Shown here: piece by piece, positions 26,672 to 34,763 of the stretch
Layout of the letters: each line of letters begins with the position of its first letter
How positions within the stretch are numbered: the stretch's first letter is position 1
Assembly: GCA_021793405.1 (NCBI GenBank)
Contig: JAJYSV010000008.1
Location: 33,604 to 97,603, forward strand
Direction of reading: 5' to 3'
Length of the DNA stretch: 64,000 bases
DNA from: Acidobacteriota bacterium
Lineage (GTDB): Bacteria > Acidobacteriota > Terriglobia > Terriglobales > Acidobacteriaceae
Notes under the pieces: model-generated
Databases searched by the model: none
Told to the model about the DNA's origin: nothing
The model's input: only the letters and a program-made list of their open reading frames with translations
Position numbers and translations under genes: made by a program

Positions 26672-28228
26672 TTATTCGGCGTGGATTACGCCTCTGCGGC
26701 CTTTCGCCCTGCGCAGCAGGAAGACCACGGGCAGACAGCCAAAGGAGGCGAGCGCCAGGTAGCGGAAGTCGTCCACATACGACAGCAGCAACGCCTGCAC
26801 GTTGAGAGAACTATAGATTCGGCCCAGAGCTCCGGCCCCCGCCATGGCCGTGCCGATCTTCGGCCCGAGATGGGTCGCTCCCTCGCTGAGTTGCTGCTGG
26901 TATACGCGGCCGCTTGGGGTCAGGTTCTGGATCAGGTTCGCCTGATGCAGTTGCGAGTGCCGGGCCAGCAGCGTATCTGTAATCGAAATGCCAATACTAC
27001 CGCCCACATTGCGCAGCAGGTTGTAAAGGCCAGTTGCGTTTCCCATCTCCTGATTGGTCAAGCCTGCGACCGTTGTCGTAGAAAGAGGAACAAAAACCAT
27101 ACCCGAGCCGAAGCCGCTCAAAATAATGGCCCAGATGAATGACCAGGGCGAAATGGCCAGGTTGACTTCGCCGAACCATATTCCGCAAATGCCGAAGAGT
27201 AAAAATCCTCCGCCGATCAGCCATCGATTGTCAATTTTGGCCGTGAGAAGCCCGATGATCGGCATGGCGACGACGGCCCCCAGTCCACGCGGGCTCACGG
27301 CAATCCCAGCATTCAATGCTGGGTACAGCATAACCTCCTGATAGAAAAGCGGGAGCAGAGTAATCAGACCGTAGATACATCCACCGAAGAGCGCGATCAG
27401 AATGCAGCCAAGGGCGAAATTTCGATGGAGAAAGACGCGCAGATTCACCAGCGGCCTTTCTTTAACCAGCATGCGCCAGATAAATGCGATGAATGAGATG
27501 ATCAGAATCGCCGTCGCCCAGCGGATCCATTCGGCGCCAAACCAGTCGTCCTCCTGACCCTTGTCGAGAATGATTTGCAGGCATCCGAGCCAGGTGGCCA
27601 ACAGGCCAAGGCCTATCCCGTCCAGGGGGCCGGGTTTCGCATCGCGGATGTAGTCCGGATCGCGAACGAAGCGCGAAATCATAATCAGTGCCAGAATTCC
27701 GATTGGGATATTGATGTAAAACGTCCACCGCCAGGAATAGGCGTCGGTCAAATATCCGCCGAGAGTTGGGCCAAGAATGGGAGCAACGACGACGCCGAGG
27801 CCATAGACGGCCATGGCCTGGCCGCGCTTCTCCTCGGGAAAACTTTCGAGCATGATGGCCTGGGAGATGGGCTGGAGCGCGCCTCCGCCCGCGCCCTGCA
27901 CGGCCCGAGCCAGCAGGATCATGGCGAGACTGGTAGAGGCGCCGCAGGCAAAAGAGCTGACAGTGAAGATCACGATGCAGGTCAGCAGGAAACGCTTTCG
28001 TCCGAAGCGCTGCGCACACCATCCGCTGACCGGAAGAACGATGGCATTCGCAACCAGATAACTGGTGAGCACCCAAGTCGCTTCATTGGTGCTGGCCGAG
28101 AGGCTTCCGGCGATGTACGGCAGCGCCACCGACGCAATGGAGGTGTCGAGCACCTCCATGAAGGTCGGCAGAACCACCGAGAGCGCGATCAGCCACGGAT
28201 TGATCTGCGGTTCTTTGTTGACGGTCAA
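26672..28228 (-). CDS. DHA2-family MFS drug efflux permease (EmrB-like)
   Basis: This 518-residue protein has the 14-helix DHA2 layout and should export drugs or toxic metabolites by proton antiport. Recognisable features are the first-helix motif LDTSIASVALPYIAGSL, motif A SGWCAQRFGRKRFLL after helix 2, motif C-like GLGVVVAPILGPTLGGYL, and the FYINIPIGILALI segment typical of EmrB. There is no EmrA membrane-fusion or TolC gene beside it. The start is TTG 28228 with AAGGAAA upstream. It faces away from the UbiA gene and ends 129 bases from the BON gene. Confidence 0.9.
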   Translation of the reverse strand: MTVNKEPQINPWLIALSVVLPTFMEVLDTSIASVALPYIAGSLSASTNEATWVLTSYLVANAIVLPVSGWCAQRFGRKRFLLTCIVIFTVSSFACGASTSLAMILLARAVQGAGGGALQPISQAIMLESFPEEKRGQAMAVYGLGVVVAPILGPTLGGYLTDAYSWRWTFYINIPIGILALIMISRFVRDPDYIRDAKPGPLDGIGLGLLATWLGCLQIILDKGQEDDWFGAEWIRWATAILIISFIAFIWRMLVKERPLVNLRVFLHRNFALGCILIALFGGCIYGLITLLPLFYQEVMLYPALNAGIAVSPRGLGAVVAMPIIGLLTAKIDNRWLIGGGFLLFGICGIWFGEVNLAISPWSFIWAIILSGFGSGMVFVPLSTTTVAGLTNQEMGNATGLYNLLRNVGGSIGISITDTLLARHSQLHQANLIQNLTPSGRVYQQQLSEGATHLGPKIGTAMAGAGALGRIYSSLNVQALLLSYVDDFRYLALASFGCLPVVFLLRRAKGRRGVIHAE

Positions 28229-28608
28229 ATTCGCTTTTTCCTTACGACCTTCGTGCTGCGTTTTTGATCTTCGACAGGAGTAATACGAACTCGGTCTTCA
28301 TCCTCTACCGGATTGAAATTAGATGCAGTTCGGAATCGATTTGAGGCAGGAATCTTGCCGAGGGATCGATGAATCTCGCGGTTCGCTCAGTACTGCATCC
28401 ATCTTATGAATTGTACTGAGGGATTGCGACGAGGGATGCGGCTGGCAAACGTAGAGGGAAAGAATTACTCCGCTTCCGGATCGGAGGCACGCGAGCGGGT
28501 GTGCAGGCCCTACACTGGAGGACAGGAACTCCACACGGAACGGGGATGGCTTTGCTCGTCCGTGGCGGAGAGAAAAAGAACAGACATATTGGGGAGAAGA
28601 TACGTTCG
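28229..28608. other. intergenic region between divergent MFS and UbiA genes
   Basis: These 380 bases hold no supported gene. The only structure I see is an inverted pair CTCAGTAC (28386-28393)/GTACTGAG (28413-28420), which might be an operator. The longer upstream frame of the UbiA gene from 28501 is not needed. The promoters of both divergent genes must lie here, but no clear hexamers stand out. Confidence 0.5.
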
Positions 28609-29469
28609 ATGAGCGGCAACCTCCGCACGACGCTGGAAATGATCAAGTGGGAGCATTCCATCTTTGCGTTGCCCTTCGCGCTGACGGGCGCGATGCTGGC
28701 TGCACGGGGGATTCCGCCTTGGCGCGTACTTTTCTGGATCGTCGTCTGTATGATCGCGGCGCGTTCGGCCGCCATGGCATTCAATCGATGGGCAGATGCG
28801 GAGATCGACATGGTCAATCCTCGCACGGCTTCGCGCGCGATTCCGGCCGGGTTGCTGAGCCGTCAATTCACGATTGGCTTCACGATTGTGTCGGCGGCGA
28901 TTTTCATCTTCGGTGCCAGCCGGCTGAATCGCCTGACGCTGGAGCTTGCTCCCGTTGCGTTACTGGTAATTTTTTTCTACTCCTACGCAAAAAGGTTTAC
29001 GCACTGGTCGCACCTGGTACTGGGGTTGGCGCTTGGCATCGCTCCTTCGGCAGCGTGGATTGCGGTGCGTGGCTCGCTCGATCCGCGCATCGTGGTATTG
29101 ACTGGCGCAGTGTTGTTCTGGGTGGGCGGGTTCGATGTCCTATACGCATGTCAGGACTACGAGCATGACATCCAGAAGGGCTTGCACAGCATTCCCCAGG
29201 CCTTCGGGTTGAATGCCGCTTTTTGGATTGCGCGGATGATGCACCTAGTGATGCTCATGCTATTAGTGGGATTGATTGTCTTGTTTCATCTGAGCTGGAT
29301 CACCTGGGTGGGCGTTATCGCCGTGGCGGCGATGTTGTTTTATGAGCACCATCTGGTGTCTCCACGCGACCTGAGCCGACTGAACGCTGCTTTCTTTACG
29401 ATGAATGGAATCATCTCCTTTGTTTTTTTTCTGGCGGTTGCGGCAGACCTGCTGCATCGTGTGTACTAA
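28609..29469 (+). CDS. UbiA-family prenyltransferase (putative menaquinone/4-hydroxybenzoate type)
   Basis: This 286-residue membrane enzyme attaches a polyprenyl chain to an aromatic acceptor. The first Asp-rich motif is NRWADAEIDMVNPRT with SRAIPAGLLS, the YSYAKRFTHWSH loop follows, and the second motif is YACQDYEHDIQKG. This pattern resembles the TIGR01475 'ubiA_other' group often linked to futalosine-pathway menaquinone synthesis (MqnP), but no mqn gene is in the window, so the exact acceptor is open. ATG 28609 follows GGGGAGAAG and gives the standard MSGNLRTTLEMIKWEHSIF N terminus; an ATG-less extension to 28501 is spurious. Confidence 0.87.
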   Translation: MSGNLRTTLEMIKWEHSIFALPFALTGAMLAARGIPPWRVLFWIVVCMIAARSAAMAFNRWADAEIDMVNPRTASRAIPAGLLSRQFTIGFTIVSAAIFIFGASRLNRLTLELAPVALLVIFFYSYAKRFTHWSHLVLGLALGIAPSAAWIAVRGSLDPRIVVLTGAVLFWVGGFDVLYACQDYEHDIQKGLHSIPQAFGLNAAFWIARMMHLVMLMLLVGLIVLFHLSWITWVGVIAVAAMLFYEHHLVSPRDLSRLNAAFFTMNGIISFVFFLAVAADLLHRVY

Positions 29470-29495
29470 GCCTGTACGGCACAGTTTCTGGCTAA

Positions 29496-29530
29496 AAATG
29501 CCCTCACAGAATTTCTCTCTGAGGGCATTT
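29496..29530. terminator. bidirectional intrinsic terminator between ubiA-type gene and csbD
   Basis: An 11-base perfect stem, AAATGCCCTCA (29496-29506) with TGAGGGCATTT (29520-29530), encloses a 13-base loop. Reading leftward from csbD the stem is followed by a T-run (complement of 29494-29498), so it best serves csbD, but it may also stop the UbiA transcript. Confidence 0.7.
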
Positions 29531-29589
29531 CCTGGCGACATAGGGACCAAGATCGTGCGTCCACTCTAAATTTTTCGCAGGCCAAATCT

Positions 29590-29895
29590 CTACGCGGTGC
29601 GGTTCTTGACTTCATTCATGCGATGCTGTTCCTTGATGGCATCGATCTTATCGTTGACTCGGTTTTTGGTGTCTTCGACATTGCGCGAGATGTTCTCGCG
29701 CGTGGCGTTGGCATTTTGTTCGGCATTCTTATTTGCTGCGTCTTTCACGTTGCCCCAGGTTTCCTTGGCCGCACCCTTTACCTGGTCGGCTACGCCGCGA
29801 TTGGCGAGATTCTCATTGCCAACCGCCTCGCCAACTTTCTGCTTCACTTTGCCGGCGACCTGATCGGTTTTTCCTTCAACTTGATCCTTATTCAT
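29590..29895 (-). CDS. CsbD family stress protein
   Basis: The 101-residue, highly charged protein has no hydrophobic segment. It begins MNKDQVEGKTDQVAGKVKQK, which is the conserved CsbD repeat, and continues GVADQVKGAAKETWGNVKDAA, a second, diverged copy; the remainder is a Lys/Asn/Glu-rich amphipathic helix. CsbD-like proteins are induced by general stress in many bacteria; their molecular role is not known. AGGAG lies eight bases before ATG 29895. It is transcribed toward a strong terminator and is next to a DUF5670-like gene on the same strand, 132 bases away. Confidence 0.85.
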   Translation of the reverse strand: MNKDQVEGKTDQVAGKVKQKVGEAVGNENLANRGVADQVKGAAKETWGNVKDAANKNAEQNANATRENISRNVEDTKNRVNDKIDAIKEQHRMNEVKNRTA

Positions 29896-30027
29896 GGGAG
29901 TGCTCCTTGTGCTAACTTCTTTGCTTCGCATATCGACCCCGCGTGGATTATGAGATCGGATTTGCGAAGCAGTTGAGATGGAACGTCCCACAGTACCGCG
30001 GAACGGTCCACCTGCTTGGTGGATGAA

Positions 30028-30180
30028 CTAAATTACGCTACGTCTTCCGCCGATGATTGCGAAGATAAGAACAACCAATGCAATCACCAGAAGAATATGG
30101 ATATACGCGCCGAGCACGTGGAAGCCGATGAATCCGAGCAGCCACAAGATCAGAAGAATTACAAAGATGGTCCACAACAT
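30028..30180 (-). CDS. DUF5670/lmo0937-like small membrane protein
   Basis: This is a 50-residue peptide, MLWTIFVILLILWLLGFIGF at its N terminus and ending IIGGRRSVI. Two hydrophobic helices (about 3-20 and 27-43) are separated by a short HVLGAY turn; this layout is typical of the DUF5670/lmo0937 family of tiny membrane proteins found in many bacteria, often near stress genes. It is too short for most gene callers. Function unknown; co-orientation with csbD suggests a common stress response. Confidence 0.8.
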   Translation of the reverse strand: MLWTIFVILLILWLLGFIGFHVLGAYIHILLVIALVVLIFAIIGGRRSVI

Positions 30181-30295
30181 TCGTTTGTCTCCTTACGATC
30201 GAAGCCAAGTACCTGTGATAAGTTGCGCGTAAGACGGCAGAAGGTTGCCGCCGGCATTGAATTAATTTCTTGTTTACATGTTCTGAGGAGGTTGC

Positions 30296-31123
30296 ATGGA
30301 AGTTGCCATCCAGGGAGAGCTGGGCTCGTTCAGTCATGAAGCTGCACTCACGCTGGTACCGGGTGTTGTAGTGGTTCCCTGTGCCGCGGCGGGGGCAGTA
30401 CTGGAAGCGCTGGGTTGCAGTCGCGTCGATGCCGCGGTTATTCCTGTCGAGAACAGCCTGGCCGGTTCGGTGATGGATTTCTACGATCTTTTCTTCGAGC
30501 ACGAGTTTGTGGTCGAGCGGGAATTGGAGATGAGAATCCGCCACAACCTGATTGCCGCGCCGGGTGTGACCATAGAATCCGTGCGGCAGGTGTTGTCCCA
30601 TCCCGTGGCATTGGCGCAGTGCAAGCGATTTTTCGCAGCGCATCCGCAATTCGAGGCGATCGGTTTTTACGATACGGCGGGTAGCGTTCGCCACATTATG
30701 CAGTCGAAACAAGATGACGTGGCAGCGATTGCCAGCAGGCAGGCGGCCCGGCACTACGGCGCCAATATTCTGCAGGAAGGAATTGAAGATCGCGAAGAGA
30801 GTTACACTCGCTTCTGGTTGATTCGCAGGCATGGCTCGGCTCCAAAAGAGGAAGCGCCCACGAAGTTATCGCTGGCCTTTCTGTTGGAAAATCGACCGGG
30901 AGCGCTGTTGCAGGCGCTGAATTCGTTTGCTGCGCGAGGGTTGAATCTGACAAAAATAGAGTCGCGCCCGATGACTGGCCGCCCATGGGAATACATGTTT
31001 TACGCCGATATCGCGATTCCGGGAAACGAGGTGGCCGACGCGGCACTGGAGGATTTGAGGAAACTTTGTCGCACGGTGAAGGAGTTAGGGCGGTACCGAG
31101 TTCTCAATCCTGCATCGAACTAA
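30296..31123 (+). CDS. pheA: prephenate dehydratase with ACT domain
   Basis: The enzyme converts prephenate to phenylpyruvate in phenylalanine synthesis. The 275-residue, single-function form has the catalytic PDT domain (about 1-180), beginning MEVAIQGELGSFSHEAAL and including AAVIPVENSLAGSV and the essential Thr-Arg-Phe in ESYTRFWLI. The C-terminal ACT domain (about 195-270) has ENRPGALLQALNSFAARGLN and the ESRP motif that binds phenylalanine for feedback inhibition. A GAGGAGG ribosome binding site precedes ATG 30296. It is probably monocistronic; aroK is elsewhere in the window, but not linked. Confidence 0.95.
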   Translation: MEVAIQGELGSFSHEAALTLVPGVVVVPCAAAGAVLEALGCSRVDAAVIPVENSLAGSVMDFYDLFFEHEFVVERELEMRIRHNLIAAPGVTIESVRQVLSHPVALAQCKRFFAAHPQFEAIGFYDTAGSVRHIMQSKQDDVAAIASRQAARHYGANILQEGIEDREESYTRFWLIRRHGSAPKEEAPTKLSLAFLLENRPGALLQALNSFAARGLNLTKIESRPMTGRPWEYMFYADIAIPGNEVADAALEDLRKLCRTVKELGRYRVLNPASN

Positions 31124-31268
31124 AAAGAGGGACTTGCAGGACGAATGTTCGAGAGAAATTCTGCGATGCTTGATTTCTCTGGATGGGATGTACGGGCGGA
31201 AGAAAATATTGAAACCCAGGACGATTCTTAGCGTCTAAAGGTCATAAAGGTTGATATAAGGTGGCTCA

Positions 31269-33725
31269 ATGTCCAGTGATTTTTTAAGCGTAATTCATCC
31301 CGGCGAGCGAAAAGGCCGGGAAAGGGATGGGTCGAAACAGGTCTATCCTGTTCTGCCCGTTCGAGATACGGTCCTGTTCCCCCACGCGGTTCTGCCCTTG
31401 ACGGTGGGACGGGAAAGCTCCATCCAGTTGGTGCAATCGTTGGGGGAGGAAAAAACGATCATAGTGGTGGCCCAGCGGGAAGCGCGCATGGATGCTCCCC
31501 AACCGTCCGATCTGCACACGATTGGGACTTTGGCGACGGTACACAAGGTCGTAAAAATGCCAAACCAGAGTCTGTTCGTTTTTACCGAAGGCACTGAGCG
31601 GGTAAAGTTGGCGGAGTTTGATCAGTCTGCCCCGTACATGACGGCCGAGGTGGAGGTGATTGAGGACGCCGAGCCCCCCAAAGGCTCGGAAACCGAGGCG
31701 TTGCAGCGAAATATTCTGGCCCAGTTTCAGCACATCGTGACCGCCTCGCCGACGCTGTCGGATGAGTTGCAGACGATTGCGCTGAACATTGAGGAGCCTG
31801 GGCGGCTGGTCGATTTCATTGCCTCGTCATTGCCCATTCTGTCGACGATGGATAAGCAGGAACTTCTGGAAACGCCCGATGTTCTTGCTCGCATGACGCG
31901 CATAAACCGGCATCTGGCCAAGGAACTGGAAGTGCAGCAACTGCGCAACAAGATTCAGACCGAAGTGCAGGACCAGGTGCAGCAATCGCAGCGGGATTAT
32001 TACCTGCGAGAGCAAATGAAAGCGATTCAAAAAGAGCTGGGCGAGATGGACGAAGGCCAGAAGGATATCGAAGAGCTGCGCGAGAAGCTGGAAGCCGCCG
32101 GGATGCCGGAGGCGGTGAAGAAGGAAGGGCTAAAGGAGTTGAGCCGGTTATCGCGGATGTCTCCGATGGCGCCCGACTACTCCATCACGCGCAATTACAT
32201 TGAATGGCTGGCGGTGTTGCCGTGGACGAAATCGTCAGGCAGCGAAGTGGATATTGCCAAGGCGAAGGAGATTCTGGATGAGGATCACTACGACCTGAAA
32301 AAGGTGAAGGAACGCATACTGGATTACCTTGCGGTGCGTCGACTGAAACCGGACATGAAGGGACCGATCTTGTGCTTTGTCGGACCTCCGGGCGTAGGAA
32401 AAACGTCGCTTGGACGCAGTATCGCGCGCGCGCTGGGACGCAAGTTCCAACGGATCTCCCTCGGCGGCATGCATGATGAGGCCGAAATTCGCGGGCATCG
32501 CCGCACATACATTGGTGCCATGCCGGGGCAGATCATGCAATCGCTGCGCCGCGCGGAGACCAATGATCCCGTGTTTATGCTGGACGAGGTCGACAAGCTG
32601 GGTCGCGACTTCCGAGGAGATCCTTCATCGGCGTTACTGGAGACTTTGGATCCGGAGCAGAACTTCAGCTTTCGGGACAATTATCTAGATGTGCCGTTCG
32701 ATCTTTCCAAGGTGCTATTCATTTGCACTGCGAACATGCTCGACCCGATTCCAGAACCACTCCGGGACCGTATGGAGATCATCGAGCTGACTGGATATAC
32801 AGAAGATGAGAAGGTCCACATTGCGTTTCGGTATCTGATTCCCCGGCAGATCAAAGAAAATGGCATCGAAGCGAACGACATCGAATTTCCTGAAGACGCA
32901 GTGCGCAGCATGGTGCGGCATTACACGCATGAAGCGGGCGTCCGCAAGCTGGAGCAATGGATCGGGACCGTCTGCCGCAAGCAGGCGCGACGGATTGCCG
33001 AAGGAGTGACTGAAAAACTCGTCGTCACACCGGCGGTGATCCAGGAATTTCTGGGCGGGATCAAGGTGCGCGTGGACACGGAAATCGCCGAGCGCACCAA
33101 GAGACCGGGCGTTGCAGTAGGACTGGCATGGACGCCGGCCGGAGGCGACATTCTGTTTATCGAAGCCAACCGGATGAAAGGCAAAGGCGGGTTCACGATG
33201 ACCGGTCAGATTGGCGAGGTGATGCAGGAGTCGATGCAGGCCGCGTTGACCTGGGTCCGCTCGAACGCGAAGCTGCTGAGCCTGAAAGAGGACTTCAACA
33301 CGGAAGTCGACCTGCACATTCACATTCCGGCAGGCGCGATTCCGAAGGACGGGCCCTCGGCGGGTGTCACGCTGGTGACGACGCTGGTTTCGTTGATGAC
33401 GGATACCGTTATTCGTCCGCTGACCGCGATGACCGGCGAGATTACGCTAAGCGGCAATGTTCTGCCGGTCGGCGGCATCAAGGAGAAGTTCCTGGCGGCG
33501 CGCCGAGCCGGAGTTCGTGACATCATTCTGCCGGAGGAAAACCGGTTGAATGTGGAGGAGGATCTGCTGCCGGAACAGTTGGCTGGCGTGACGATCCACT
33601 ATGCGCGGCGCATTGAAGATGTGCTGGCGATTGCGCTGCCGGATGCGTTGAAGCCTCGTGTGCTGGAGGAAGTGATCCAGAATGAGCCACCGGTCACGCG
33701 GGTGCTGGAGACGTCGCGCGCATAA
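31269..33725 (+). CDS. lon: ATP-dependent Lon protease
   Basis: This 818-residue cytoplasmic serine protease degrades misfolded and regulatory proteins. The N-terminal substrate domain starts around residue 25 (VYPVLPVRDTVLFPHAVLPL), a coiled coil covers about 205-265, Walker A is GPPGVGKTS (about 372-380), Walker B MLDEVDKLG, and the protease domain holds the catalytic Ser in PKDGPSAGV (about 697) and Lys in GGIKEKF (about 738). All key residues are present and the length is typical of LonA. AAGGTGG lies upstream of ATG 31269. A perfect hairpin follows the stop codon. Confidence 0.97.
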   Translation: MSSDFLSVIHPGERKGRERDGSKQVYPVLPVRDTVLFPHAVLPLTVGRESSIQLVQSLGEEKTIIVVAQREARMDAPQPSDLHTIGTLATVHKVVKMPNQSLFVFTEGTERVKLAEFDQSAPYMTAEVEVIEDAEPPKGSETEALQRNILAQFQHIVTASPTLSDELQTIALNIEEPGRLVDFIASSLPILSTMDKQELLETPDVLARMTRINRHLAKELEVQQLRNKIQTEVQDQVQQSQRDYYLREQMKAIQKELGEMDEGQKDIEELREKLEAAGMPEAVKKEGLKELSRLSRMSPMAPDYSITRNYIEWLAVLPWTKSSGSEVDIAKAKEILDEDHYDLKKVKERILDYLAVRRLKPDMKGPILCFVGPPGVGKTSLGRSIARALGRKFQRISLGGMHDEAEIRGHRRTYIGAMPGQIMQSLRRAETNDPVFMLDEVDKLGRDFRGDPSSALLETLDPEQNFSFRDNYLDVPFDLSKVLFICTANMLDPIPEPLRDRMEIIELTGYTEDEKVHIAFRYLIPRQIKENGIEANDIEFPEDAVRSMVRHYTHEAGVRKLEQWIGTVCRKQARRIAEGVTEKLVVTPAVIQEFLGGIKVRVDTEIAERTKRPGVAVGLAWTPAGGDILFIEANRMKGKGGFTMTGQIGEVMQESMQAALTWVRSNAKLLSLKEDFNTEVDLHIHIPAGAIPKDGPSAGVTLVTTLVSLMTDTVIRPLTAMTGEITLSGNVLPVGGIKEKFLAARRAGVRDIILPEENRLNVEEDLLPEQLAGVTIHYARRIEDVLAIALPDALKPRVLEEVIQNEPPVTRVLETSRA

Positions 33726-33739
33726 CAGGTAAGTCTCAT

Positions 33740-33783
33740 CGCGAAGGACCTCGCGGTGTTTGTACATCGCGAGGTCCTTCGCG
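33740..33783 (+). terminator. long perfect hairpin after lon
   Basis: A 16-base perfect stem, CGCGAAGGACCTCGCG (33740-33755) with its complement at 33768-33783, closes a 12-base loop 15 bases after the lon stop. There is no downstream T-run, so it may terminate or stabilise the lon mRNA. Confidence 0.5.
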
Positions 33784-33904
33784 TACCGCTCAATCGAGGA
33801 ACGTTGGCTGCCCAGAAATGTCGTGCGTTCCAAATTCCCAGTCGATGAGCGGTGTGCTTGCTGCGAACCAGGCTATATACCGATAGGAAATCCGCTGTAC
33901 CCGG

Positions 33905-34759
33905 TCAGCTGGATGCGAGTTCCTTGGCGCGCTGGGCGGCGCGCATGACGGCTTTGATGAGCGTGACGCGCAGGCCACCTTCTTCCAATTCCAGAATGCC
34001 GTCGATGGTGCAGCCTGCCGGAGTAGTGACGGCATCTTTCAGCAGCGCGGGATGGCTGCCGGTTTCAAGCACCATGGAGGCCGCGCCGAGTGCTGTTTGC
34101 GCGGCCAGCAGGGTGGCGATATCGCGCGGTAAGCCTACCTTGACACCGCCCTCTGCCAGCGATTCCAGAATGATGTAGATGTAGGCGGGGCCGCTGGCGG
34201 ACAGCGCGGTGACCGCGTCCATGTGTTTTTCATCCACGGTGACGGTGCGGCCGACGCTGGAGAAAACGCGTTCGGCCAGCGCCAGTTGCTCGTCGGTTAC
34301 AAATTTGCCGCGGCAGAGGGCGGTGGCTCCGCAGCCCAGCAGCGAAGGCGTGTTCGGCATGGCGCGAATGACGGCGAGATCGATGCCGGCGGCTTTTTCG
34401 ATGGCGCTGGTCTTCACGGAGGCGGCGAAGGAGATGATGGTTTTCTTCGCGGTCAGCGCCGGACGGATTTGTGCGATAACTTCGGGAACGGTCTGTGGCT
34501 TGACGCCGAGCAGGATCAGATCGCTATTGCGCGCTGCCGCCAGATTGTCAGTGGTGACAGAAATTCCCCACTGTGCGCCGAGGTTTTTGGCACGTTCGGG
34601 GTGCTGCACGGTGGCTCTGATATTTTCCGGACGGAACAAATGATTTTTCAGGAATGCCTGCAGCAAGATGCCGCCCATCTTGCCCGCACCGAGCAGCGCC
34701 ACCTTTGTACCCGATGCTTGGTTCTGTTGTGAAATCGCGTGCATTTTTTTCTTCGCCAT
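33905..34759 (-). CDS. proC: pyrroline-5-carboxylate reductase
   Basis: The enzyme reduces 1-pyrroline-5-carboxylate to proline with NAD(P)H, the last step of proline synthesis. The 284-residue protein begins with a short Lys/Gln-rich lead and then the Rossmann motif KVALLGAGKMGGILLQAFLK. Later come the conserved VKPQTVPEVIAQIRPAL, RAMPNTPSLLGCGATALC and the C-terminal helical signature SASGPAYIYIILESLAEGG, with MVLETGSHPALLKDAVTTPAGCT. ATG 34759 is four bases after the stop of the upstream DUF885 gene, implying cotranscription; the frame extends further upstream but would overlap that gene. Confidence 0.95.
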   Translation of the reverse strand: MAKKKMHAISQQNQASGTKVALLGAGKMGGILLQAFLKNHLFRPENIRATVQHPERAKNLGAQWGISVTTDNLAAARNSDLILLGVKPQTVPEVIAQIRPALTAKKTIISFAASVKTSAIEKAAGIDLAVIRAMPNTPSLLGCGATALCRGKFVTDEQLALAERVFSSVGRTVTVDEKHMDAVTALSASGPAYIYIILESLAEGGVKVGLPRDIATLLAAQTALGAASMVLETGSHPALLKDAVTTPAGCTIDGILELEEGGLRVTLIKAVMRAAQRAKELASS

Positions 34760-34763
34760 CAAT

